Positions 42,829 through 53,340 of a stretch of 64,000 bases of DNA are shown here, one piece after another. The notes below the pieces were generated by a model, which had not been told where the DNA came from, made no database searches, and saw nothing but the letters and a program-made list of their open reading frames with translations. This DNA comes from Actinomycetes bacterium. Its GTDB lineage: Bacteria; Actinomycetota; Acidimicrobiia; Acidimicrobiales; RAAP-2. A program made the translations under genes and the position numbers. How positions within the stretch are numbered: position 1 is the first letter of the stretch; the number at the start of each line of letters is the position of its first letter. The stretch is taken from positions 1-64,000 of the forward strand of contig JAKANY010000008.1 in NCBI GenBank assembly GCA_021823525.1, written 5' to 3'.

Positions 42829-42837
42829 GGATGGGTC

Positions 42838-44687
<1,850 letters not shown>

Positions 44688-44697
<10 letters not shown>

Positions 44698-44772
44698 CAG
44701 AGCGGACGAATGTACCGGTCTTGAAAACCGGCGTGGGCTTGCCCACCGTGGGTTCGAATCCCACTCCCTCCG
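44688..44772 (+). tRNA. tRNA-Ser(UGA)
   Basis: Class II tRNA: acceptor GGAGGGA/TCCCTCC with discriminator G and no encoded CCA. Anticodon arm CCGGT-CTTGAAA-ACCGG gives anticodon TGA. Variable arm GTGGGC/GCCCAC and T-arm GTGGG-TTCGAAT-CCCAC. The 5' end overlaps the typA stop. Confidence 0.97.
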
Positions 44773-44808
44773 CTCGGGGTGACGACGAGACGGCGCGCCG
44801 GCGGGTGG

Positions 44809-46077
44809 TCACGTCGGTGTGCCCGAGGTCGTCAGGCCCCACAGGGCCACCACCTCCGCGTTCCACTGCTCCCAGGTCATCTGGAGCGTCTCGCCCCACG
44901 AGACGACCAGCGGCCCCTGGGGCGTGACGCCGTCGACGACCACCTCGTGGAGTCCCGCGGTCTGTGTGTACTGGGCGAATCCCCAGCCGTCGCGAAATCG
45001 CAGCTCGGCCAGCAGCGCCCCGAAGTCGGCGACCGCGTTCTCAACGTCGATCTCATCGGCGTAGTACGCCTGGCGGCTCGTCAGGAACACGCCACCGATG
45101 CCGTCGTGTGACCAGTAGGACCACAGCGCGGACTGGCTGAGCCCGCCGGTAGCCGTCCCGCCGGCCTGGGCGAACTCGTAGCCCACGACGGTGGGGTCGG
45201 GCGCCGCCCCCAGGACGATCTGCTCCCAGTTCGCGGCGGCGGCGAAGGTGCAGTCACCCAGGTCGTCGGGGGCGACGTTGCCGTAGGTGGGATAGCTCGC
45301 CGCGACGGGGCCCGGGTCGCACGGCGTGCTCCCCTCGCACGCCGCGATGGTGCCCCCGTCGGGGACGGGGTCCTGCGCCGGGACGGTCCCGTTCACGTTG
45401 GAGGCCGTCAGGAAGACCGTGTACTCGGTATCCGGGGCCAGCCCCGTGATCGCGCACGTCGTGGTCGTCGTGGTGCAGGTGAAGCCCCCCGGCGCCGCGG
45501 TCGCGGTGTAGATCACGGGACCGCCCCCGTTCGAGCTCGCCGCGCTCCAGCTCGCGACCAGCTCGTCGGGACCCGACGTCAAGGTGAGGTCGCCGGGCAC
45601 ACTGGGCAGCGACGCCGAGCAGCACGTCGGGGTCGTCGCCATCGTCGTCGTGGTGACCGGCGCCGCCGCGTCCACGACGATGCGGTTCGATCGGGGTGCG
45701 AAGGGGCCCGGCCCGTACCGGTTGAGTGCCCGGACGGCGAAGACGTAGGAGGCGCCCGGCGTCAGATCCGGGATGCGGCACCGCGTCGCGCGGCACACGT
45801 AGTAGAAGGCGTCGGGGGTCGGCCAGACCTGATACGCCGTGATGGGGGCACGCCCCGGCGACTCCGGGCGCACGTAGGTGACGAGGGCTGACGCGACCCC
45901 GGCGATGGCGCGAACGTCGCGCGGCACGAGCGGCCGGTAGGTGGCCGACCCCGCCGTCGCGGGCACCGCGACGGCCGCGACGATCGCCGCGGCCACGGCG
46001 CCGCAGCGCAGCGCAGCGCACCGGCGTTTCCGGGGGACTGCCGCCTCCAGGCCTCGTCTGGCGAACCACTCGCGCAT
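44809..46077 (-). CDS. Secreted FnIII protein with papain-like cysteine-peptidase domain
   Basis: 422 residues from ATG 46077. N-terminal basic region and a hydrophobic signal segment (VAAAIVAAVAVPATAGSA). Two FnIII-like modules follow (ALVTYVRPESPGRAPITAYQV to SNRIVV; PGDLTLTSGPDELVASWS to NGTVPAQDPV), separated by a short Thr-rich linker (TTTTMATTPTCC). The C-terminal 150 residues have DLGDCTFAAAANWEQIVL (Cys candidate), AGLHEVVVDGV (His candidate) and PLVVSWGETLQM, the order C-H-(SWG) seen in papain-fold peptidases. Substrate unknown; activity not proven. Convergent with typA and tRNA-Ser. Confidence 0.7.
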   Translation of the reverse strand: MREWFARRGLEAAVPRKRRCAALRCGAVAAAIVAAVAVPATAGSATYRPLVPRDVRAIAGVASALVTYVRPESPGRAPITAYQVWPTPDAFYYVCRATRCRIPDLTPGASYVFAVRALNRYGPGPFAPRSNRIVVDAAAPVTTTTMATTPTCCSASLPSVPGDLTLTSGPDELVASWSAASSNGGGPVIYTATAAPGGFTCTTTTTTCAITGLAPDTEYTVFLTASNVNGTVPAQDPVPDGGTIAACEGSTPCDPGPVAASYPTYGNVAPDDLGDCTFAAAANWEQIVLGAAPDPTVVGYEFAQAGGTATGGLSQSALWSYWSHDGIGGVFLTSRQAYYADEIDVENAVADFGALLAELRFRDGWGFAQYTQTAGLHEVVVDGVTPQGPLVVSWGETLQMTWEQWNAEVVALWGLTTSGTPT

Positions 46078-46201
46078 CGGCACCCGTCGTACACCCCCGG
46101 TGCGACACGCCAGCGCCCCACCGCACTGAGCGTGGCGGCGGGGAGTAGACCGGAGAGGTGGCGGCCGCTCGGGCCTCCCGGCTGGCAAGGAGGTCGACGC
46201 G

Positions 46202-47101
46202 GTGAGCGCCCCCGCGGTCCGCATCGAGGGCCTGTCCAAGCACTACGGTCACGTGGTCGCCCTCGAGGGTCTCGACCTCGACATCGAGCCGGGCCTCGTG
46301 CTCGGCTACCTCGGACCCAACGGAGCGGGCAAGACCACCACGATCCGCCTCCTGCTGGGCTTGATCCGCCCCACGGCCGGACGCGCCGCGATCTTCGGAC
46401 GGGACGCGTGGCACGAGCCGGTCGCGGCCCATCGCCGGGTGGCCTACGTCACCAGCGACGTCGGGCTCTGGCCGGCCCTCACGGGCGGCGAGGTCCTCGA
46501 CCTGCTCGGGCACTCGCACGGATCCTTCGACGCCGCGTTCCGCGACGAGCTGCTACGCGCCTTCGATCTCGACCCCACGCGGCGCGTGCGGACCTACTCG
46601 ACGGGGAACCGCCAGAAGGTGCTCCTCGTCGCGGCGCTGATGACGCGCGCGGACCTGCTGGTGCTCGACGAGCCCACGCGGGGACTCGACCCCCTCGTGG
46701 ACCAGGTGTTCCGCAACTACGTGCGCCAGGCGCGCGACCGAGGCCAGACGGTCCTGCTCTCGTCCCACGAGCTCAGCGAGGTCGAGGCGCTCTGCGACGA
46801 GGTGGCGATCGTGCGCGCGGGCCGCCTGGTCGAGCGCCGCACCCTCACCGAGCTACGCCATCTCAGCGCGCTGGCCATCGAGGCCTCCTTCGCGGGACCG
46901 GCACCGGACGTGAGCGCCGTTCCCGGCGTGCGGGCCCTGAGCACCGAGGGGTCGACGTTGCGCTGCCAGGTGGACGGGCCCCTCGCGCCCCTGCTGCGCG
47001 CGCTCGTCGACGCGGGCGTCACGCGACTGACCAGCCGCGAGCCGTCGCTCGAGGAGCTCTTCCTCGCCCACTACGACGACCCCACGACGCCCGCACCGTG
47101 A
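46202..47101 (+). CDS. ABC-2 type exporter ATPase
   Basis: 299 residues. One ABC domain: LGPNGAGKTTTIRLLLGLIRP, YSTGNRQKVLLVAALM (degenerate signature, common in this group), LLVLDEPTRGLDPLV, SSHELSEVEALCD. A C-terminal tail of about 80 residues is typical of drug-exporter ATPases. GTG 46202 has an AAGGAGGT SD 7 nt upstream. Its stop overlaps the permease GTG (GTGA). Exports an unknown, probably amphiphilic, compound. Confidence 0.93.
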   Translation: MSAPAVRIEGLSKHYGHVVALEGLDLDIEPGLVLGYLGPNGAGKTTTIRLLLGLIRPTAGRAAIFGRDAWHEPVAAHRRVAYVTSDVGLWPALTGGEVLDLLGHSHGSFDAAFRDELLRAFDLDPTRRVRTYSTGNRQKVLLVAALMTRADLLVLDEPTRGLDPLVDQVFRNYVRQARDRGQTVLLSSHELSEVEALCDEVAIVRAGRLVERRTLTELRHLSALAIEASFAGPAPDVSAVPGVRALSTEGSTLRCQVDGPLAPLLRALVDAGVTRLTSREPSLEELFLAHYDDPTTPAP

Positions 47102-48732
47102 GGCTCTGGCCGCTTCGGGCACGCCGCTTCCGGGGCCCCGCCCTCGTCGCCTCGCTCAGCGCGCGGCGGGCGGTGCGCTCGGGGGTGATCTGGGGAGCCG
47201 CCTTCGGCGTGATGACGGGCGCCTCGGCGCTGAGCTACGACAAGATCTACGCGACGGCCGCGCTGCGCGAGGCGCTGGCGCGGGCCTTCGGCGCCAACGT
47301 CATGACGACGGCGATCTTCGGGCCGGCTCCGGCTCTGCAGACGGTCGCTGGGTTCACCTCCTTCAAGGTCTCGCTGACGCTCTCGATCCTGGGGGCGCTG
47401 TGGGGCCTCAGCACCACAACCGCCGCGCTGCGCGGCGAGGAGGACACCCACCGCGCCGACCTGCTCCTCGCCGGTCCGCGCGACCGCGTCGCCGCCACCG
47501 CCCAGAGCCTCGCGGGGGTCGCGGCGGGTCTGGTGGCGCTCGGCGTCGCGGTGGCGGTCGTGACCCTGGCGATCGACGCGACGGGTCCACCCTCGCTCAC
47601 GACCGCCCAGGTCGTGGGGCTCGCCGCGGGCGTGGTCGCCTCGGCGGGGGTGTTCGCGGCTTTGGGCACCTGGACGAGCCAGGTCGCCGGCACGCGCCAC
47701 GACGCGATGGCGCTGGGCGGCGAGATCCTCGCCGCGGCCTACGCCCTGCGCCTAGTGGCCGACGCCGGGATGGGACTGCACGCCCTCGTGTGGGCCACCC
47801 CGCTGGGCTGGGTGGAGGAGATCGCGCCCTTGACCTCGCCCCACCCTCTGGCCGCCCTCCCCGTCGTCGTCGCGGCCGGTGCCCTCACGGGACTGAGCCT
47901 GCGCGCGGTGGCGCACCGCGATGTGGGCGCCGGCCTGTGGGCACGCGACGACGCGCCCCGCCGCGCGCGCCGTCCCCTGACCGGACCCGGTGCCCTCTCC
48001 CGGCGACTCACGCGCGCGACGATCCTGCGCTGGTGGATCGGCGTGGCGATCGGCGGCGGGCTCATCGGCCTGGTCGCGCACACCGCGGGCCAGACCATCG
48101 GGGGGTCCTCGGTCCAGGAGATCTTCTCGCGCCTGGGGGCGTCGGCGGCCGGCGAGCGGGCGGTCCTGGGCATCGCGTCGCTGCTGCTGGCGGTCGTGGT
48201 GTCGCTCCTCGGCGTGGGGCAGGTGGCCGCCGCGCGGTCCGAGGAGGCGTTCGGCCACCTCGACTGGCTGCTGGCGAGTCCGATCGCCCGCACGCGATGG
48301 CTCGTGGAGCGACTGGCCATCGCGGTGGTCGCCGTCGTGGGCGCCAGCGTGCTCGAGGGTCTCGTCACGTGGGTCACCGCGACCAGCCAGGGCGCGCGCG
48401 TGGGCCTGCCCACCCTGCTGGAGGCGGGCGCCAACCTGGTCCCACCCGCGCTGACGCTGACGGGCCTCGCGGCGCTCGCCTTCGGCGTCGCGCCGCGCGC
48501 GACGGCGTCCGTCGGCTACGGCCTGATCGTGTGGTCCCTGCTGGTCGAGATCGTCGGCGGCATTGGCGCGCTCACCCGCTGGCTGTTCGACACCTCGGTC
48601 TTCCACTTCATGGCCGCGGCCCCCGCCGAGTCGCCGCACCTCCTGGCGAGCGCGGTGATGACCGCGATCGGGCTCACGAGCGGCGCCCTCGGCGTCGCCG
48701 CCTTCGCGCGCCGCGACGTCCACGGCGCCTGA
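47098..48732 (+). CDS. ABC-2 exporter permease (polyketide-antibiotic exporter type)
   Basis: 544 residues with about twelve hydrophobic segments, i.e. two six-helix ABC-2 halves fused. Early part LVASLSARRAVRSGVIWGAAFG; paired loops EEDTHRADLLLAGPRDR and SEEAFGHLDWLLASPIAR are the duplicated cytoplasmic motif of this family. GTG start in the GTGA overlap with the ATPase. Works with the preceding ATPase; substrate unknown. Confidence 0.88.
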   Translation: MRLWPLRARRFRGPALVASLSARRAVRSGVIWGAAFGVMTGASALSYDKIYATAALREALARAFGANVMTTAIFGPAPALQTVAGFTSFKVSLTLSILGALWGLSTTTAALRGEEDTHRADLLLAGPRDRVAATAQSLAGVAAGLVALGVAVAVVTLAIDATGPPSLTTAQVVGLAAGVVASAGVFAALGTWTSQVAGTRHDAMALGGEILAAAYALRLVADAGMGLHALVWATPLGWVEEIAPLTSPHPLAALPVVVAAGALTGLSLRAVAHRDVGAGLWARDDAPRRARRPLTGPGALSRRLTRATILRWWIGVAIGGGLIGLVAHTAGQTIGGSSVQEIFSRLGASAAGERAVLGIASLLLAVVVSLLGVGQVAAARSEEAFGHLDWLLASPIARTRWLVERLAIAVVAVVGASVLEGLVTWVTATSQGARVGLPTLLEAGANLVPPALTLTGLAALAFGVAPRATASVGYGLIVWSLLVEIVGGIGALTRWLFDTSVFHFMAAAPAESPHLLASAVMTAIGLTSGALGVAAFARRDVHGA

Positions 48733-48795
48733 GCCGCTCGCGCCGGGCGACGACCGCACCGCGCGGGATCGCCGTCGGGCCCGTTCGCCCGGACC

Positions 48796-48801
48796 TAAGT
48801 T
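48796..48801 (+). promoter_or_regulatory. -10 box of the MMPL gene (leaderless)
   Basis: TAAGTT with 8 nt to the GTG at 48810; no SD. Confidence 0.5.
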
Positions 48802-48809
48802 GGCAGGCG

Positions 48810-50984
48810 GTGAACTCCGTGGCCCCCCGGCACCGTCCTCGCCACGCGCCGCCCTCCGCGCTCCACCGGCTCGGAGTGGCGAGCGCGCGCCACCCGGGTC
48901 GCGTCATCGCTCTGTGGCTGCTCGTGGTGCTCGCGCTGGGCACGCTGACGCGCGCCCAGCGCCCGACCTACCAGGACCCGACGTCGCTGGGCCAGACGCA
49001 GGGATCGATCGGCGCCGCGCTGCTGGCCGCCCACGTGCCCTCGATCCGTGAGGGGAGCGGCGAGGTCGTCTTCTCGACCACGCACGGGACGCTCGCGTCC
49101 CAGGCGCCCGCGATCGCCGCCACCCGGCGCAACCTGGCCCGGCTGCCCCATGTCGTGGCCGTCACCGACCCTCTGGCCGCGGCGAGCCACGCGCTCTCCC
49201 CCACGGGCACCATCGCCTACGCCACCGTCACGCTCGGCGTGTCACCGCGGGTGCTCCCGCCGGCCTTCGCCCAAGAGCTCGTGCACGCCAGCGCCCCGGC
49301 GACGCGCGCCGGACTCCGCGTCGACTTCGGCGGCGGTTTCGACCAGGTCACGCGCCCGCGCACGACGGACTTGCGTGCCGAGATGCTCGGTGTGGGCGTC
49401 GCGCTGGTGGTATTGACCGTCTCCTTCGGCAGCCTGCTCGGCGCCCTGATCCCCCTCCTCAGCGCGGTCGTCGGGGTCACCATCGGGCTCGGCCTGCTCG
49501 GCCTGGTGGCCCTGGTGATGACCTTCGCCACCGCGTCGCCGACGTTGGCGGCGATGATCGGCCTGGGCGTGGGCATCGACTACGCCGTCTTTCTGACGAC
49601 GCGGTTCCGCCAGCTGCTGCTCGAGGGCCGCGGCCCCGTCGACGCCGCGGGCGTCGTGACCGCGACCAGCGGGCGCGCCGTCGTGGTGGCCGCCTCGACC
49701 GTCGCGGTGGCCATGCTCGGCCTCTACGGCTCGGGGCTCAGCTTCATCGGCTTGCTCGGGCTGTCGGCGGTGTTCGCGATCGTCGTGGCCGCAGCCAGCG
49801 CCGTGACCCTCGTCCCGGCCGCGCTGGCCCTGGCGGGGCGCGCGATCGACCGCTGGCGCGTCCACCGCGTCGTGGCGGAGGCCACCGCACCCGACGACGG
49901 CTGGCACCGCTACGCCGCGCGCGTCGCGCGCCACCCCTGGCGCGTGCTCGCCCTGGGCGTGGCCGCGCTCGCGGTCATCGCCCTCCCGGCGCTCTCGCTC
50001 CAGTTGGGCCACGTCGGCGACGGCGCCGACCCGACGAGCTTCTCGGACCGACGCGCCTACGACCTGCTCGCTCAGGGCTTCGGCCCGGGGGCCAACGGCC
50101 CCCTCACGGTCGTGGTCGACCGGGATACGCGCGCGACGCCGCCGACGCTCGCCGCCCGCCTCACGGGGGACCTGTCGCGGGTGGCCGACGTGGCCGCCGT
50201 CGTCCCCGCGCGCCCTTCACCCGACGGCCGGCTGCTGGTGGCCACGGTCGTCCCGGCCACCGACCCGTCCTCGAGCGCCACGGCGGCGCTGTTCACCACG
50301 CTGGTGGACACCACCCTCCCCCGCGCGCTGGCGGGGACCGGCGAGCGGGGCTACGTGACCGGGCCCACCGCTCTCCAGATCGAGTTCGACACCATCGTCA
50401 GTTCGCGCACCCCGGTCATCGTGCTGCTGGTCATCCTGGTCGCGTTCTTGCTGATCGCCTCGGCGTTCCGCAGCCTGGTCCTCGCCCTCGAGGCGGCCGC
50501 GCTCAACCTGCTGAGCATCGGCGCCGCCTACGGCGTCCTGGTCGCGGTCTTCCAGTGGGGTTGGGGCCGCGCGCTGCTCGGGCTGCCCGCGCGGGTGCCC
50601 ATCGAGTCCTACGTGCCGATGATCATGTTCGCCATCGTCTTCGGGCTCTCGATGGACTACGAGGTCTTCCTCCTGTCGCGCATCCACGAGGCGTGGACCC
50701 GCACCGGCGACAACCGCGCGGCCGTCGCCGACGGGCTGGCCCGCACTGGGCGGGTCATCGGGGCCGCCGCGCTGATCATGGTCAGCGTCTTCCTGTCCTT
50801 CGTCACCACGCCGCTGGTCGTGGTCAAGCAGCTCTCGATCGGGCTGTCGGCGGCCGTCCTGCTCGACGCGACCGTCGTGCGCCTGGTCCTCGTGCCCTCG
50901 ACGATGTTCCTGCTCGGCGAGAGGAACTGGTGGCTGCCGCGCTGGCTCGACCCGCTCCTGCCGGGGCTGCGCGTCGAGGGCTGA
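48810..50984 (+). CDS. MMPL family (RND-type) transporter
   Basis: 724 residues, about twelve membrane helices in two MMPL halves, each with a periplasmic loop. Proton-relay motifs are GLGVGIDYAVFLTTRFRQ in half one and GLSMDYEVFLLSRIHEAW in half two. Related to mycobacterial MmpL lipid exporters. GTG 48810 is chosen by its -10 box and by the basic N-terminus that follows. It follows the ABC-2 exporter on the same strand, so the two may export components of one envelope product; this is inference. Abuts pheA convergently. Confidence 0.92.
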   Translation: MNSVAPRHRPRHAPPSALHRLGVASARHPGRVIALWLLVVLALGTLTRAQRPTYQDPTSLGQTQGSIGAALLAAHVPSIREGSGEVVFSTTHGTLASQAPAIAATRRNLARLPHVVAVTDPLAAASHALSPTGTIAYATVTLGVSPRVLPPAFAQELVHASAPATRAGLRVDFGGGFDQVTRPRTTDLRAEMLGVGVALVVLTVSFGSLLGALIPLLSAVVGVTIGLGLLGLVALVMTFATASPTLAAMIGLGVGIDYAVFLTTRFRQLLLEGRGPVDAAGVVTATSGRAVVVAASTVAVAMLGLYGSGLSFIGLLGLSAVFAIVVAAASAVTLVPAALALAGRAIDRWRVHRVVAEATAPDDGWHRYAARVARHPWRVLALGVAALAVIALPALSLQLGHVGDGADPTSFSDRRAYDLLAQGFGPGANGPLTVVVDRDTRATPPTLAARLTGDLSRVADVAAVVPARPSPDGRLLVATVVPATDPSSSATAALFTTLVDTTLPRALAGTGERGYVTGPTALQIEFDTIVSSRTPVIVLLVILVAFLLIASAFRSLVLALEAAALNLLSIGAAYGVLVAVFQWGWGRALLGLPARVPIESYVPMIMFAIVFGLSMDYEVFLLSRIHEAWTRTGDNRAAVADGLARTGRVIGAAALIMVSVFLSFVTTPLVVVKQLSIGLSAAVLLDATVVRLVLVPSTMFLLGERNWWLPRWLDPLLPGLRVEG

Positions 50985-51896
50985 TCAGTCCCGCACGCGG
51001 GCGCGCAGCCCGGCGATCCACCGGTCGGCCGAGCGTCGCGCCGCGGTCACGGCCGCGCGGCGCGACGTCGCGGCCTCGCCGGTGACCGGGTAGGAGCCCA
51101 GGAACTTCACGTGCGCCAGGTGCGCCTGGAGGTCGGCCAGGCAGTCGGCGACCACGTCGTCGGCGACGTGGCCCTCGAACTCGATGACGAAGCAGTAGTC
51201 GCCCAGGCCGCGCTTGGTCGGCCGGCTCTCGAGCTTGGTCAGGTTGAGTTCGCGCGCCGCGAAGCGGCCCAGGATCCCGTAGAGAGACCCCGGGCGGTCG
51301 GCGCTCTGGAAGCAGACGATGGTCGTGCGGTCGTGCCCGGTGGGCGCGGCGACCTCGTCGCGGCCCACCAGCACGAAGCGGGTGGCGTTGCCGGCGTGGT
51401 CCTCGATGTCGCCGGCCACGACCGCCAGGCCGAAGAGCTGGCCGGCCAGGGCCGAGCCGACCGCCGCCCACGGCTCGTGCGAGGACGCCACCAGGCGCGC
51501 GGCCTCGCTGGTCGAGGTGGTGGGCACCGTGGCGACCCCCTCCAGGCTCGCGAGGAACCCCCGGCACTGGGCCAACGCGTGGGGGTAGCTGTAGACGGCG
51601 CGGATCTCGCCCAGGTCCCGTCCGGGCCGCGCGAGCAGGTGCAGGTGGATCGGGCGCACGACCTCGCGCGTGATGTAGAGGTCGTGGTCGAAGACCAGAC
51701 CGTCGATGGTGGCCGAGACCGTGCCCTCGATGGCGTTCTCGAGGGGAACGAGAGCGCCGCGAAGGGTGCCCGCCGCGACCTCGGCCAGCAGGTCCGGGAT
51801 CGTCGCCACGGGCACCGCGGCCGCGTCGAGCTCGCCGACCGCGTCGTGGGAGAAGGATCCCTCGGGACCCAGGTACCCGATCGGCCCGCCGTCCAT
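50985..51896 (-). CDS. pheA: Prephenate dehydratase
   Basis: Converts prephenate to phenylpyruvate in phenylalanine synthesis. 303 residues: PDT domain with IGYLGPEGSFSHDAV, VPLENAIEGTVSATID, VYSYPHALAQCRGFL, the catalytic TTSTSEAARLV, and NATRFVLVG. A C-terminal ACT domain follows with GSLYGILGRFAARELNLTKL and ESRP, the phenylalanine-binding feedback site. No chorismate mutase domain. ATG 51896 follows TACCAT by 5 nt, so it may be leaderless. Confidence 0.95.
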   Translation of the reverse strand: MDGGPIGYLGPEGSFSHDAVGELDAAAVPVATIPDLLAEVAAGTLRGALVPLENAIEGTVSATIDGLVFDHDLYITREVVRPIHLHLLARPGRDLGEIRAVYSYPHALAQCRGFLASLEGVATVPTTSTSEAARLVASSHEPWAAVGSALAGQLFGLAVVAGDIEDHAGNATRFVLVGRDEVAAPTGHDRTTIVCFQSADRPGSLYGILGRFAARELNLTKLESRPTKRGLGDYCFVIEFEGHVADDVVADCLADLQAHLAHVKFLGSYPVTGEAATSRRAAVTAARRSADRWIAGLRARVRD

Positions 51897-51901
51897 GCCC
51901 C

Positions 51902-51907
51902 ATGGTA
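51902..51907 (-). promoter_or_regulatory. Candidate -10 box of pheA
   Basis: TACCAT on the minus strand, 5 nt before the ATG; slightly tighter than the usual 6 nt. Confidence 0.35.
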
Positions 51908-51937
51908 CGCGAGCCGGGCGCCACCCCCCCGAGGCTC

Positions 51938-51943
51938 TACGAT
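51938..51943 (+). promoter_or_regulatory. -10 box of the PLP decarboxylase gene
   Basis: TACGAT 26 nt before GTG 51970; the leader carries a GGGAGGT SD. Confidence 0.5.
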
Positions 51944-51969
51944 GGCCAAGGCCCAAGAGGGAGGTCACA

Positions 51970-53340
51970 GTGGGGCACCCCATGTTCGCGTACGACGAGA
52001 AGGCGACCGAGGCGATCTTCGCCTACTGCCGCGAGCGCCTGGCGATGGACCCAGTGCCCCTGGACTACGGCGGCCTCTTCGAGATCCCCGTCGACGAGGT
52101 GGCCGGCCTCATCACCCAGGACGGGCGACCTGTCGAGGAGGTGCTCGACTTCTTCGAGCGGGCGCTCGCGCCGGCCGTCGTCTCGATCGACGCGCCGACC
52201 TTCCTCGCCTTCATCCCCAACTCGCCGACCAAGAACTCGCTGCTGTTCGACATGGTCGTCGCCTGCTCGGGCCTGAACGGCACCAGCTGGCTCGAGGCCG
52301 CGGGCGTCGTCACCGCCGAGAACCAGGCGCTCGACTTCCTGGCCCAGCGCGCGGGGCTCCCCGAGGGATCCGGCGGCGCCTTCGTCTCGGGCGGCTCGAT
52401 GGGGAACCTGGCCAGCCTGACCGTGGCGCGCGACGTCGGCCGGGCGCGCCACCCCGAGCTCGCGCCCCACGACGTGCGCATCGCCATCTCGGCCGACGCG
52501 CACGCCAGCGTCGGCAAGGCGCTCCACGTCATCGGCGTCGAGGCCCTCGAGGTCCCCACGCCCGACCACCGCTTCACCGTCGAGGCCCTGCGTGCGGCTC
52601 TGGCCGCCGACCCGAACCCGTCGTCGGTGGTGGCCATCGTCGCGACCGCGGGCACCACCAACGCCGGCATCGTCGACGACCTCGAGGGTCTGGGGCAGTA
52701 CGCTCGCGCGAACGACCTGTGGTTCCACGTCGACGGCGCCTACGGGGGCGCCGCCATGCTGGCCCCCTCGCACCGCGAGGTCTTCGCCGGGCTGCGCCAC
52801 GCCGACAGCTTCGTGGTCGACCCGCACAAGTGGCTCTTCGCCCCCCTGGACTGCGCCGCCCTGCTCTACCGCAACCCCACCATCGCGCGCACCGTGCTGG
52901 CCCAGCAGGCCGGGTACCTGGACATCCTGCACGTGGCCGACGACGAGGACTACGAGTGGAACCCTTCGGACTTCGCCATCCACCTCTCGCGCCGCGCGCG
53001 CGGGCTGCCCTTCTGGTTCTCCCTGGTCACCTACGGCGTGGGCGCCTACGAGTCGGCCATCGAGCGCGGTATCGAGCTGGCGACGCTGACCGAGCGGCTG
53101 GTGCGCGAGAGCGACCACCTCGAGATGGTCCGCCCCGCGAGCCTCTCGATCGCCCTGTTCCGCCGGCCCGGCTGGAGCGAGGAGCGCTACAACGCGTGGA
53201 GCCTCCAGCTGCTGCGCGACCAGGTGGCCTTCGTGACGCCGACCAAGTGGGAGGGCGAGACCATCGCCCGCTTCGCCTTCTTGCACCCCGACACCGACGA
53301 GACGGTCATCCGCGCCGTCTTGGAGTCGATGCGCGACTGA
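51970..53340 (+). CDS. Group II PLP-dependent amino-acid decarboxylase
   Basis: 456 residues, aromatic-L-amino-acid/glutamate decarboxylase superfamily. SGGSMGNLASLTVARDVGR, cofactor Asp region FHVDGAYGGAAML, and PLP-lysine motif VVDPHKWLFAPLDCAALLYR. The enzyme would make an amine from an aromatic or other amino acid; pheA next door hints at aromatic substrates but does not prove it. GTG 51970 has a GGGAGGT SD. Directly abuts the agmatinase-family gene convergently. Confidence 0.9.
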   Translation: MGHPMFAYDEKATEAIFAYCRERLAMDPVPLDYGGLFEIPVDEVAGLITQDGRPVEEVLDFFERALAPAVVSIDAPTFLAFIPNSPTKNSLLFDMVVACSGLNGTSWLEAAGVVTAENQALDFLAQRAGLPEGSGGAFVSGGSMGNLASLTVARDVGRARHPELAPHDVRIAISADAHASVGKALHVIGVEALEVPTPDHRFTVEALRAALAADPNPSSVVAIVATAGTTNAGIVDDLEGLGQYARANDLWFHVDGAYGGAAMLAPSHREVFAGLRHADSFVVDPHKWLFAPLDCAALLYRNPTIARTVLAQQAGYLDILHVADDEDYEWNPSDFAIHLSRRARGLPFWFSLVTYGVGAYESAIERGIELATLTERLVRESDHLEMVRPASLSIALFRRPGWSEERYNAWSLQLLRDQVAFVTPTKWEGETIARFAFLHPDTDETVIRAVLESMRD

